15,477 bases of DNA from an uncultured Porphyromonadaceae bacterium (GCA_900549445.1 UROS01000038.1:1-15477); one strand, 5' to 3'. Positions 1-7,090 are shown, numbered from the stretch's first letter. Notes: generated by a model not told the origin, from the sequence alone. Numbers and translations are program-made.

Positions 1-2301
1 GTGAAGCGTTTCAATTTCTGGCGCCTTACGTTCGGCTGCCTGTTGTCGGCTCTCGCCGTTTCGGTAATCGGCGGACTCATTACCTGCGAGACCGCTTCGA
101 CGGTTTTCTGGGGCGGACGCCACGGACATTACCTCAATTCGCGGCTCATCGAGCTCAGCGGCATCTGGGGCGCCGCGGGTGTGAGCCTGATTATGGCAGG
201 CGCGCTCGTACTGCTTTTCCTCGACGGAATCAGGCAGTTTCTGAGCTTTGTGGGAGGCCGCTACTCGGTTTATCGCGAACGCCTCGACGAACAGCGCCGA
301 GAGCGTGCTGCCCGCGAGGAGGCGGAGGCCCGTGAGCGCGCGGAGCGCGAAAAAGCTGAGGCCGGCGCCAGGGCCGAAGCGGAAGCCCGTGAGCGCGCGC
401 GCCGCGAGGCGGAAGAGAGGGAAAAACGGGAACGGCAACCTCTTCAGCCCCAGCCTCAACCTCAGCCCGTTCAACCTCAGCCCCAGACTGTAACTGACCC
501 TTCGCAGCCTGCTCCGGCCACGCCGAAGGAGCAGGAGCAGCCGAAAATGTTCGACGAACCGGCGCCGCTCTTTGCTAATACCGACCCCTTTGATGCGCAG
601 CCTGATCTGTTTGGCGGCCGCACCGGCGATGATGAGGATGAGGACGACGATGAGGTGGTGATTCCCGCACCGGGCGATTTCTCCGACGGCCCTCTGAGCG
701 AGATTCCCACCGCAGAACCCGATGATGCCGACGTGGCGCCGCTGTTCGCCGCGACTGAGGATGCCGACGGTTTCAGTACTGAAGGACAGCCCGATCTCTA
801 TGACCCTACGGCCGATCTCTCGCATTTCCGTTTCCCCTCTGTCGAACTGCTTCATGAGCGCGCGTATTCCGATTCGAGCGTCGACGCCCGCGAGCTTGAG
901 GAAAACAAACAGCATATAACCAAAACGCTGAGCGACTACGGCATAGCCATCTCGAAAATCGACGCTACCGTAGGCCCGACGGTTACCTTATACGAAATCA
1001 TCCCCGCAGAGGGAGTAAGAATCGCCAAGATCAAGAGACTTGAGGACGATATAGCGCTGAGCCTCTCGGCTATCGGCATACGAATTATCGCGCCGATTCC
1101 CGGAAAGGGCACTATCGGTATCGAGGTGCCCAACAAGGATCCGCAGACGGTGTCGATGCGCTCGGTGCTCGAGTCGGAAGCCTTTGCCGCCGCAAAAGCC
1201 AAAATGGGCCTCCCGATGGCCATGGGCCGCACGATTTCCAACGAAGTGTTTGTGGCCGATCTCTGCAAGATGCCTCATCTGCTCGTGGCCGGTGCTACCG
1301 GCATGGGTAAGTCGGTGGGCCTCAACGCCATAATAGCGTCGCTGCTGTATACCCGCCACCCCTCTGAGCTGAAATTCGTGCTCGTAGACCCGAAAATGGT
1401 GGAATTCAGCCTCTATGCACGTCTCGAAAAACATTATCTGGCGAAACTCCCCGACGAGGAGGACGCCATAATTACCGACCCCTCGAAGGTGGTAGCCACG
1501 CTCAATTCGCTCTGCGTGGAGATGGACAACCGCTACAATCTGCTGCGCGATGCCGGATGCCGCAACCTCAAGGAGTATAACGACAAATTCGTTCACCGCC
1601 ATCTCAACCCCGAAAAGGGACACAGGTTCATGCCTTATATCGTGGTGGTGGTCGACGAGTTCGCCGACCTCATAATGACCGCCGGCAAGGAAGTGGAGAC
1701 ACCTATCGCACGTCTGGCGCAGAAAGCCCGCGCCGTGGGCATGCACGTGATTCTCGCCACCCAGCGCCCGTCGACCAACGTGATTACCGGCATCATCAAG
1801 GCCAACTTCCCGGGCCGAATAGCTTTCCGCGTGTTCCAGATGGTCGACTCCCGCACCATCCTCGACCGTCCGGGCGCAAACCAGCTGATAGGCCGCGGCG
1901 ACATGCTGTTCTCCAACAACGGCAAGCTCGACCGCGTGCAGTGCGCGTTTATCGACACCGACGAGGTGGAGGCCGTATGCAACGCCATAGGCTCGCAGGC
2001 CGGTTTCGGCCATGCCTACGAGCTTCCCGACTATATTCCCGAAGCAGACGCATCGGCAGCCGGCGGCAACACTTTCGGCGAGCGTGACCCCCTGTTCGAC
2101 GAGGCCGCCCGCCTCGTGGTTCAGACCGACACAGCCTCTACATCCTCGCTTCAGCGCCGCTACTCCATCGGCTACAACCGCGCCGGAAAAATCATGGATC
2201 AGATGGAGGCGTGCGGAATCGTGGGGCCTGCCCAGGGCGGAAAACCGCGCCAGGTGCTCGTGGATATGATGACTCTCGAGAAGATTCTTGAAAACCGCTG
2301 A
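1..2301 (+). CDS. ftsK: DNA translocase FtsK/SpoIIIE family (5' end outside window)
   Basis: This is a membrane-anchored hexameric motor that pumps and resolves chromosome termini at the division septum. The visible part starts in the membrane domain, with hydrophobic segments at about residues 9-28 and 56-75. A charged helical linker rich in Glu/Ala/Arg (about 93-145), a Pro/Gln stretch (146-165) and an acidic patch (209-218) follow. The RecA-like motor comes next, with Walker A GATGMGKS near 431-438 and Walker B ending VVVVDEFADL near 550. A C-terminal winged-helix gamma domain (about 695-766) should read DNA polarity signals. The first codon in the window is GTG, but family members normally begin with additional membrane helices and a basic N-terminus. 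The gene therefore very probably starts upstream, with roughly 100 or more codons missing. The stop is followed by a 34-nt gap to the lolA-like gene, suggesting co-transcription. Confidence 0.96.
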   Translation: MKRFNFWRLTFGCLLSALAVSVIGGLITCETASTVFWGGRHGHYLNSRLIELSGIWGAAGVSLIMAGALVLLFLDGIRQFLSFVGGRYSVYRERLDEQRRERAAREEAEARERAEREKAEAGARAEAEARERARREAEEREKRERQPLQPQPQPQPVQPQPQTVTDPSQPAPATPKEQEQPKMFDEPAPLFANTDPFDAQPDLFGGRTGDDEDEDDDEVVIPAPGDFSDGPLSEIPTAEPDDADVAPLFAATEDADGFSTEGQPDLYDPTADLSHFRFPSVELLHERAYSDSSVDARELEENKQHITKTLSDYGIAISKIDATVGPTVTLYEIIPAEGVRIAKIKRLEDDIALSLSAIGIRIIAPIPGKGTIGIEVPNKDPQTVSMRSVLESEAFAAAKAKMGLPMAMGRTISNEVFVADLCKMPHLLVAGATGMGKSVGLNAIIASLLYTRHPSELKFVLVDPKMVEFSLYARLEKHYLAKLPDEEDAIITDPSKVVATLNSLCVEMDNRYNLLRDAGCRNLKEYNDKFVHRHLNPEKGHRFMPYIVVVVDEFADLIMTAGKEVETPIARLAQKARAVGMHVILATQRPSTNVITGIIKANFPGRIAFRVFQMVDSRTILDRPGANQLIGRGDMLFSNNGKLDRVQCAFIDTDEVEAVCNAIGSQAGFGHAYELPDYIPEADASAAGGNTFGERDPLFDEAARLVVQTDTASTSSLQRRYSIGYNRAGKIMDQMEACGIVGPAQGGKPRQVLVDMMTLEKILENR
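322..486 (+). repeat. Low-complexity linker of ftsK with near-duplicate and Pro/Gln repeats
   Basis: The 20-mer starting at 322 (GCGGAGGCCCGTGAGCGCGC) recurs at 379 with one mismatch, giving a 57-bp (19-codon) spacing that keeps the frame. It encodes EARERA-type helical repeats. Downstream, about 436-486, short CAGCCT/CAACCT units encode alternating Pro and Gln. Such linkers vary in length between FtsK homologues and can grow or shrink by in-frame slippage. Here the linker is only about 200 residues between membrane and motor. Confidence 0.6.
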
Positions 2302-2335
2302 TAAACATTCGTCTCTCCGCTTTTGTTTCTAAAAA

Positions 2336-2950
2336 ATGAAGATGAAAAGAATTGTATTCGCACTTGTGGTGATGCTTTTCGCGCTTGCGGCCTCGGCTGC
2401 CGAAAGCGCCGGAGCGTTTCTCGACCGCGTTGCCGGGCGGCTTAAGTCTGCCCCCCGTCTGCTCGCGGCGTATGTGCTGACAACCGACGGTGTTTCGCAG
2501 AGCGGAACCCTCACCGTGGAGGGCAACATGTTTGTGCTCGACTCTGGAGAACTCGCTTCGTGGTACGACGGCAAGACACAGTGGACCTACTCGGCGCAGA
2601 CCGGCGAAACAACCGTCACCGAGCCCACCGCCGAGGAGGTGGCACAGGTGAACCCGTTTGCCATCATCGCCGCATTCCGCCGCAACTACAACGCCTCGTT
2701 TCTCCCCTCGGCATCAGGGGTTAAGAAAGTGAAACTTACGGCAAAAGCCCGCGGATCCGATATATCCACGGTCGTTGTCACAGTCAGCGAAAAGTCGCTT
2801 GATCCCTCGGAAATCGTGCTCACCATGGCCTCGAACCAGGTGATTCTCATTCGTATAAAATCGCTCCGCAACGTGGCGAAACTCCCTGCCTCCACCTTCC
2901 GCTACGATCCTAAAAGCTACCCCGGTGTGGAGGTGATCGACTTAAGATAA
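2336..2950 (+). CDS. lolA: LolA-like outer-membrane lipoprotein carrier, periplasmic
   Basis: The protein has 204 residues. It begins with a basic Sec signal peptide (MKMKRIVFALV..., cleavage likely near the Ala-Ser-Ala around residue 21). The remainder fits the LolA half-barrel family: alternating strands around 40-110, including a segment reading SWYDGKTQWTYSAQTGE, a central NPF, and a C-terminal strand region ending in an FRYDPKSYPGVEVIDLR tail. LolA-type proteins ferry lipoproteins from the inner to the outer membrane. Bacteroidota homologues are distant from the E. coli protein, so the family is clear but the exact client set is not. The gene lies 34 nt after ftsK and 17 nt before trxB on the same strand, so an operon is likely. 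An in-frame ATG two codons later (2342) is an alternative start that leaves the signal peptide intact. Confidence 0.85.
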   Translation: MKMKRIVFALVVMLFALAASAAESAGAFLDRVAGRLKSAPRLLAAYVLTTDGVSQSGTLTVEGNMFVLDSGELASWYDGKTQWTYSAQTGETTVTEPTAEEVAQVNPFAIIAAFRRNYNASFLPSASGVKKVKLTAKARGSDISTVVVTVSEKSLDPSEIVLTMASNQVILIRIKSLRNVAKLPASTFRYDPKSYPGVEVIDLR

Positions 2951-2967
2951 CACAGAAAATTGATATT

Positions 2968-3918
2968 ATGGAAGAAAAAAGCATCAGGACCCGCTGCCTG
3001 ATAATCGGCTCGGGACCCGCAGGATATACAGCTGCAATCTATACTTCGCGCGCCAATCTCAATCCCGTTGTCTTCGAGGGCAACCAGCCCGGCGGACAGC
3101 TTACCATCACTACTGAAGTTGAGAATTTTCCCGGCTACCCGGGGGGCGTGACCGGCCCGCAGCTTATGGAGGACATCCGCAGCCAGGCTCTGAAATTCGG
3201 CGCCGACATCCGTCAGGGCGTCATCTCGGAAATCGATCTCTCGAAGCGGCCTTTCGTGGCGAAATCCGACGACGGCACCACGGTGGAGGCCGAGACGGTG
3301 ATTATCTCCACCGGCGCCTCGGCCAAGTATCTCGGACTCGACGACGAGCAGAAATACAACGGCCTCGGAGTGTCGGCCTGCGCAACTTGCGACGGATTCT
3401 TCTACCGCAAGAAGAAAGTGGCGGTTGTGGGCGGCGGCGACACCGCCTGCGAAGAGGCGCTGTATCTGAGCAATCTCGCCAGCGAGGTCTACCTCATTGT
3501 GCGCCGCGACGTGCTCCGTGCCTCGAAGGTCATGCAGGCGAGGGTTTTCGAGAAAGAAAATATAAAGGTTTATTTCAATACCCAGACCCGCGGTCTCTAC
3601 GGCGACGGTGTTCTCGAAGGTCTGCATCTTGTTGAAAGAAAGGGTACACCCGACGAGGTGAATTTCGACCTTCCTGCCGACGGGTTCTTCCTCGCCATCG
3701 GCCATAAGCCGAATACGGAGATTTTCCGCCCCCTGCTCGATGTCGATGAGACCGGATATGTAAAGGTTGAAGGCGATTCGACCCGCACTAACATTCCGGG
3801 CGTGTTTGCAGCCGGCGACGTGGCCGATCCCCACTACCGACAGGCCATCACGGCTGCCGGAATGGGCTGCAAGGCCGCGCTCGACGTGGAGCGCTTCCTC
3901 AACGAGCATCAGCTCTGA
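2968..3918 (+). CDS. trxB: Thioredoxin-disulfide reductase
   Basis: This 316-residue flavoenzyme passes electrons from NADPH through FAD to thioredoxin in the cytoplasm. The FAD-binding GSGPAG lies at about 14-19, the redox-active CATC at 138-141, and the NADPH Rossmann loop GGGDTA at 155-160. VRRDVLR supplies the basic residues for the 2'-phosphate, and the C-terminal FAD motif AAGDV is at 281-285. Length and motif order match low-molecular-weight bacterial TrxB, with no N-terminal extension. The start at 2968 follows an A-rich leader. The TGA stop at 3916-3918 directly abuts the stop codon of the opposite-strand acetyltransferase gene, with no intergenic base. In an anaerobe this enzyme supports thiol homeostasis and oxidative-stress recovery. 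Confidence 0.97.
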   Translation: MEEKSIRTRCLIIGSGPAGYTAAIYTSRANLNPVVFEGNQPGGQLTITTEVENFPGYPGGVTGPQLMEDIRSQALKFGADIRQGVISEIDLSKRPFVAKSDDGTTVEAETVIISTGASAKYLGLDDEQKYNGLGVSACATCDGFFYRKKKVAVVGGGDTACEEALYLSNLASEVYLIVRRDVLRASKVMQARVFEKENIKVYFNTQTRGLYGDGVLEGLHLVERKGTPDEVNFDLPADGFFLAIGHKPNTEIFRPLLDVDETGYVKVEGDSTRTNIPGVFAAGDVADPHYRQAITAAGMGCKAALDVERFLNEHQL

Positions 3919-3932
3919 TCAGAGCATCAGCT
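3904..3932. repeat. Palindrome and direct repeat at the convergent stop codons
   Basis: The sequence GCTCTGATCAGAGC (3912-3925) is a perfect 14-bp palindrome centred on the two abutting TGA stop codons of trxB (+) and the GNAT gene (-). It is flanked by an 11-bp direct repeat, GAGCATCAGCT, at 3904-3914 and 3922-3932. It could form a short hairpin in either transcript, but there is no U-tract, so calling it a terminator would be speculative. Confidence 0.6.
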
Positions 3933-4404
3933 GAAAGAAAACATCATCGAGATACCGGCCGAATTTGTAGCCGGCGTCGCGCAGTATGCCCGCCTGTCTG
4001 AACCCCAGACGGGCGAGCATTCTTTCGCACGGTTCGTTGCCGGCGGTTACGGTCGCTATGAGCGTGTGGGCGCCCGCGCGGCGGCACTCTTCTATCGTGG
4101 TTCTGAGCAGAGCGGTTCCTGTACCGCCGCCCGTGTGGCCGTGGCGGAGGTATTCGGTCAGCTCCCAGGTTGCGCCGTAAACCGGGTCGGGATGAAATGC
4201 GTGGGCGTAGCAGTATCCGGTAAGCAGCCCGTCGGAATTCTCATCTGTGAAAAAAGGATATTTTCCGGCCACCGGCTCAAGGCGCTCCCTCATGTCGGCC
4301 TCCGTAAGGATGCGGTTTGAAAAAATTACTTCGCTCGTCTCAACGTAATGGTTGAAAATTTCCGCCATTTGGGCGGCGTCGCCGATGGTGCCTTTGCGGA
4401 TCAT
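3919..4404 (-). CDS. GNAT-family N-acetyltransferase (phosphinothricin-acetyltransferase-like)
   Basis: This 161-residue cytoplasmic acetyltransferase should transfer acetyl from acetyl-CoA to an amine. It begins with the typical IRKGTIGDAAQMAEIFNHYV segment of the PAT/bar-like subgroup. The central TWELTEYL strand leads into the acetyl-CoA pyrophosphate loop RHGHTGGGTG (about 87-96). A late MLARLGFRQAG motif completes the fold. The subgroup includes enzymes acting on phosphinothricin, methionine sulfone/sulfoximine or unknown small amines, so the substrate cannot be assigned. The start ATG at 4404 lies 5 nt past the stop of the DEAD-box helicase gene, with no strong ribosome-binding site. 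Translation is therefore probably coupled to the helicase message. The gene is convergent with trxB. Confidence 0.87.
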   Translation of the reverse strand: MIRKGTIGDAAQMAEIFNHYVETSEVIFSNRILTEADMRERLEPVAGKYPFFTDENSDGLLTGYCYAHAFHPDPVYGATWELTEYLRHGHTGGGTGTALLRTTIEECRRAGAHTLIATVTAGNEPCERMLARLGFRQAGILRDAGYKFGRYLDDVFFQLML

Positions 4405-4409
4405 TGGAA

Positions 4410-5813
4410 TCAGGAGTTTTGCCGGTTTCCGGCGTCGGGTGTGCCGTTGTTTCTCCTCCGGCCGTTGTGACGGCGGCGGTTGTTGCGGCGGGGTTGTCCG
4501 CTCTTTTCACTCTGGGCGGCCTCGGGAGCCGGTGTTTCGGTCTTTGCTGCGGGTTGCTGCCGTTTTCTGTCGCGCTGCGGACGGTCTTTTCTGCCTCCGC
4601 GATCAGAATTTCTGCCGTTGCTTCCGCGGTGCCCGCCCTTGCGGCGGCCGCCGCGCTCCGAGGGATTGTAGGCGGGAGCATCGCCCAGTTCGGCGGGTAT
4701 TTCGTTTTTCTTTATCTCGTAGCCGAGGAATTTCTCTATGCGGTGGAATTTCTCCTGCTCGGGACGGTTGACGAGCGTGATGGCTATGCCGTCGTCGCCG
4801 GCGCGGGCGGTGCGGCCTATGCGGTGTATGTAGTCCTCGGCCTCGCGGGGTACGTTGTAGTTCACCACCATGGCTATGTCTTCGATGTCGATGCCGCGGG
4901 CCAGAATGTCGGTCGCCACGAGAATGTCGATTTTGCCCGAGGCGAAATCGTGGATCACCTCCTCGCGCTTCTGCTGGTCGAGATCGCTGTGCATTTCGGC
5001 GGCTTTATAGCGCATCTGTCGCAGTTCGCGGGTGAGATCCTTTACGGCGAGTTTGGAGGAGGCGAACACAATGACCCGCTTCGAGCCGCGGGTCTTGAAA
5101 ATATGTTTCAGGATTGCGGTTTTCTGCCCGTCGTGACATACGTAGGCGCTTTGGTCGATTTTTTCCGTCGGACGCGATATGGCGATGCTCACTTCCACGG
5201 GGTCGGTGAGGATTTCGTCGGCGAGCCGGCGGGTCTTCTGGGGCATCGTGGCGGAGAAGAGAAGGGTCTGGCGGTCGGCGGGAAGGCGCTTCACTATCTG
5301 CATGATGTCGTCGTAGAAGCCCATGTCGAGCATGCGGTCAGCCTCGTCGAGGATGAAATACGACACCCGCGAGAGGTCAACGTAGCCCATCTGTATGTGG
5401 TCGAGCAGGCGTCCCGGGGTGGCGATCACCACGTCGGCGCCCATTTTAAGTCCGCGTTGCTGGCGGGTGAATTCGGCGCCGTCGGTGCCGCCGTAGATGG
5501 CGAGAGAACTTACAGGCAGAAAGTAGGCGAATCCTTCCATCTGGCGGTCGATCTGCTGCACGAGTTCGCGGGTCGGTGCCATGACTATGCAGTTGATGGC
5601 ATCGTCGGGAAGATATCCGTCGGCAATGCTGTCGATCACCGGAAGAAGGTAGGCGGCCGTTTTGCCCGTTCCGGTCTGGGCGCATGCCACAAGGTCGTTG
5701 CCTTTGAGTATTACGGGGATTGTCTGTTCCTGGATAGGGGTACATTCTTCAAACGACATCGCGTCGAGCGCGTCGAGTACATCATAGCTGAGATCAAGCT
5801 CTTCGAATTTCAT
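4410..5813 (-). CDS. DEAD-box ATP-dependent RNA helicase (RhlE-like)
   Basis: This 467-residue RNA-dependent ATPase should unwind short RNA duplexes, typically in ribosome assembly or mRNA turnover. The motifs appear in order: Q motif around CTPIQEQT (24-31), motif I AQTGTGKT (45-52), PTREL (80-84), DEAD (156-159), SAT (187-189) and HRIGRTAR (330-337). After the two RecA domains, about residue 385 onward is a disordered basic tail rich in Arg, Gly, Asn and Gln, a common RNA-tethering extension in Bacteroidota helicases. The motif set and tail fit RhlE/CsdA-like helicases best. It has its own promoter (-7 box at 5866-5873) and probably heads a two-gene transcript with the GNAT gene. Confidence 0.96.
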   Translation of the reverse strand: MKFEELDLSYDVLDALDAMSFEECTPIQEQTIPVILKGNDLVACAQTGTGKTAAYLLPVIDSIADGYLPDDAINCIVMAPTRELVQQIDRQMEGFAYFLPVSSLAIYGGTDGAEFTRQQRGLKMGADVVIATPGRLLDHIQMGYVDLSRVSYFILDEADRMLDMGFYDDIMQIVKRLPADRQTLLFSATMPQKTRRLADEILTDPVEVSIAISRPTEKIDQSAYVCHDGQKTAILKHIFKTRGSKRVIVFASSKLAVKDLTRELRQMRYKAAEMHSDLDQQKREEVIHDFASGKIDILVATDILARGIDIEDIAMVVNYNVPREAEDYIHRIGRTARAGDDGIAITLVNRPEQEKFHRIEKFLGYEIKKNEIPAELGDAPAYNPSERGGRRKGGHRGSNGRNSDRGGRKDRPQRDRKRQQPAAKTETPAPEAAQSEKSGQPRRNNRRRHNGRRRNNGTPDAGNRQNS

Positions 5814-5840
5814 TTTTCTGCGTCCTTTTTTAGCGGCAAA

Positions 5841-5857
5841 TCTCCCGGCTCGGGAGA
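5841..5857 (-). promoter_or_regulatory. Hairpin at the probable 5' end of the helicase mRNA
   Basis: On the - strand TCTCCCG and CGGGAGA pair perfectly (7 bp) around a 3-nt loop (AGC). The predicted -7 box lies at 5866-5873, so transcription should begin roughly 5858-5861. That places this hairpin at the extreme 5' end of the mRNA, about 28 nt upstream of the start codon. A 5'-terminal stem can protect a message from decay or be a target for helicase feedback; that role is inference. Confidence 0.5.
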
Positions 5858-5865
5858 AGGGACTG

Positions 5866-5873
5866 CAAAGTTA
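5866..5873 (-). promoter_or_regulatory. Bacteroidota -7 promoter element for the helicase gene
   Basis: On the - strand the sequence reads TAACTTTG, an exact match to the TAnnTTTG -7 consensus used by the Bacteroidota primary sigma factor. It lies 53 nt upstream of the helicase start. No clear TTTG -33 element is visible at the usual spacing. Confidence 0.65.
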
Positions 5874-5920
5874 CTGAAAATCTGCGGGATTTCATGCTGT
5901 CCGGCACGAAAAAAGAGTAA

Positions 5921-6877
5921 TTACTGCACTTTTACCTGGTCGATGTCGACTATCGAGTTGACGATGGCATAAATGGTAAGGCCGCTCACGGAGTGGATGT
6001 TGAGTTTGCGCGATATGTTCTTGCGGTGGGTGAGGACGGTGTTGACGGAGATGTTGAGTGTGTCGGCTATCTCTTTGTTTGTCTGGCCGCGTACGATGCA
6101 GCTGATTATCTCCTTTTCGCGATCCGAAACGTTGTCGGCCGTGCGCAGTGCCTCGCCCGGGTCGGTGCCCGCAGGATCGGAATCTATCTCCTCCTCGAGG
6201 CGCATCACGGCGGGGACGAAGAGTTTGTCCTCCACCTCGCAGTGGCGCCGCAGGTCGGCCTCGCAGTTGAAAATGTCGAAAAGCACCGTGTTGAGCAGGT
6301 CGGCGGAGTCGGCCGGACGGTAGTATTTTATGATAATGTTCTTGAGTTCCTGGAGTTTTTTGTCGATTCCCACGTGGGAGCGTGCGAAACGCGCTATCTC
6401 GAAGTCGGGGCGTCGTTTGCCCTTGAGCAGGTCGTCGACGTAGGTGAAGATGTTGCGGTTCTCATGCTGCATGTGGCGCCGCACCTCACCTATGTATTCG
6501 TCGTAGAATTTTATGATGAGGTAGGAGATTTCGTTCACGTCGTTCTTGTTGCTGCACACAATCGCCTCGAGCAGCTTGCGGCGGATGGCGGGAAGCTGAA
6601 AGTCGAGAAAATAGTTGTGGGCCTGTTTGAGGTAGGCGACGAGAGCTTCCACTGAAACTTTTGAAGCGAAATAATCGGCGGCGTCGGAGCCGTATTTTAT
6701 GAAATTCGCCACGGCGAGAAAGGTCATCGGATCGACGCCGTTGCTTCCGCACACTTCCGCCACGCTGCTTTCTCCCACACCGAGGGGGATTCCGAACCGG
6801 CACATCATCTGGAGCAGCACGGGTTCGTCGCAGATGAGGTCGCACATCTTGCTCTTTTCGCTGTAATAGGCAGGCAT
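5921..6877 (-). CDS. Hemerythrin/RIC-like di-iron domain fused to LuxR-type DNA-binding domain
   Basis: This 318-residue cytoplasmic one-component regulator has an N-terminal segment (about 10-60, FGIPLGVGESSVAEVC) resembling the ScdA_N/DUF542 helix pair of YtfE/ScdA (RIC) repair proteins. A four-helix hemerythrin-like region follows (about 75-230). Its candidate iron ligands are H87, H135, E139, H168, H212 and E216. The His-x3-Glu pairs and spacing closely mirror the di-iron ligands of E. coli YtfE. A GerE/LuxR helix-turn-helix ends the protein (about 248-310, SDREKEIISC through NKEIADTLNISVNTVLTHRK). I infer a sensor of O2, NO or iron/redox state. Four Cys at 12, 16, 26 and 43 could add redox sensing, while the usual RIC Cys-Cys pair is absent (LG instead). 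The ATG at 6877 is chosen because it begins the conserved part and sits just below the predicted promoter at 6906-6913. The frame stays open to 6943, but that extension would lie upstream of the promoter. The gene is divergent from the barrel-imelysin-oxidoreductase cluster. Confidence 0.87.
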   Translation of the reverse strand: MPAYYSEKSKMCDLICDEPVLLQMMCRFGIPLGVGESSVAEVCGSNGVDPMTFLAVANFIKYGSDAADYFASKVSVEALVAYLKQAHNYFLDFQLPAIRRKLLEAIVCSNKNDVNEISYLIIKFYDEYIGEVRRHMQHENRNIFTYVDDLLKGKRRPDFEIARFARSHVGIDKKLQELKNIIIKYYRPADSADLLNTVLFDIFNCEADLRRHCEVEDKLFVPAVMRLEEEIDSDPAGTDPGEALRTADNVSDREKEIISCIVRGQTNKEIADTLNISVNTVLTHRKNISRKLNIHSVSGLTIYAIVNSIVDIDQVKVQ

Positions 6878-6905
6878 AGATTCTCTTACTTTTTGAATTG
6901 CGCTG

Positions 6906-6913
6906 CAAAGGTA
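6906..6913 (-). promoter_or_regulatory. -7 promoter element for the hemerythrin-LuxR regulator
   Basis: On the - strand the sequence reads TACCTTTG, matching TAnnTTTG, 28 nt upstream of the chosen ATG at 6877. About 19 nt further upstream is TTTC, a weak match to the TTTG -33 element. The position supports the shorter start of the regulator. Confidence 0.65.
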
Positions 6914-6966
6914 ACATATATTAAAAAAAGCGGAAATCACCACTTTTGGGTATTTTAATAAAAATA

Positions 6967-6995
6967 GGTTAGAAAGTCGTTAAAAAACGCTAACC
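6967..6995. promoter_or_regulatory. Inverted repeat midway between divergent promoters (candidate operator)
   Basis: GGTTAG (6967-6972) is the reverse complement of CTAACC (6990-6995), and CGTT (6978-6981) of AACG (6986-6989). The dyad centre is near 6981, and the midpoint between the two divergent -7 boxes is about 6982. A binding site here could serve both the regulator gene and the barrel operon. The site is inferred from symmetry and position only. Confidence 0.4.
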
Positions 6996-6999
6996 ACCG

Positions 7000-7034
7000 T
7001 CCGGAAGAATTTGCCGGAATTATGCGATTGCCGG
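7000..7034. promoter_or_regulatory. TTGCCGG repeats upstream of the barrel promoter
   Basis: TTGCCGG occurs at 7011-7017 and again at 7028-7034, a 17-bp period. The first copy also overlaps an inverted pair, TCCGG (7000-7004) and CCGGA (7014-7018). The second copy overlaps the region expected to hold the -33 element. These could be activator or repressor sites; there is no independent support. Confidence 0.3.
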
Positions 7035-7058
7035 GAAAAAGGGGCATTTCTAACTTTG
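7027..7058 (+). promoter_or_regulatory. Promoter of the barrel-imelysin-oxidoreductase-CcsBA operon
   Basis: TAACTTTG at 7051-7058 is an exact -7 match. ATTG at 7027-7030, 20 nt upstream, is a near match to the -33 TTTG. Transcription should begin around 7064-7068, leaving a leader of about 25 nt before the ATG at 7091. This rules out the upstream in-frame ATG at 7022, which precedes the promoter. Confidence 0.7.
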
Positions 7059-7090
7059 CATCGTCAAAAAATCTCACAAAAATTCTTGCT

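Noticed and set aside
301..490. Repeats in ftsK considered as a CRISPR or minisatellite locus
   Set aside because: The repeats are in frame, encode a helical and Pro/Gln linker, and lack regular spacers.
988..2013. - strand open frame (341 codons) opposite ftsK
   Set aside because: It lies entirely within the ftsK motor domain, which has intact Walker motifs, and its product is His-rich nonsense without family similarity.
5911..5928. AGTAATTACT followed by a T-tract after the regulator stop (- strand) as a terminator
   Set aside because: The possible stem is only about 4 A/T-rich base pairs with a 2-nt loop, too weak to call an intrinsic terminator.
4404..5972. Long + strand open frame (522 codons) covering the helicase gene
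   Set aside because: It is antisense to a clear DEAD-box helicase with all motifs in order. The frame encodes His/Val/Gly-rich sequence with no family resemblance and is a by-product of GC-rich codon usage.
6878..6943. N-terminal extension of the hemerythrin-LuxR protein
   Set aside because: It overlaps the predicted - strand promoter (6906-6913), and conserved-looking sequence starts at 6877.
7022..7090. Upstream ATG extending the barrel protein by 23 residues
   Set aside because: The extension contains the predicted -7 box (7051-7058), and the signal peptide begins cleanly at 7091.
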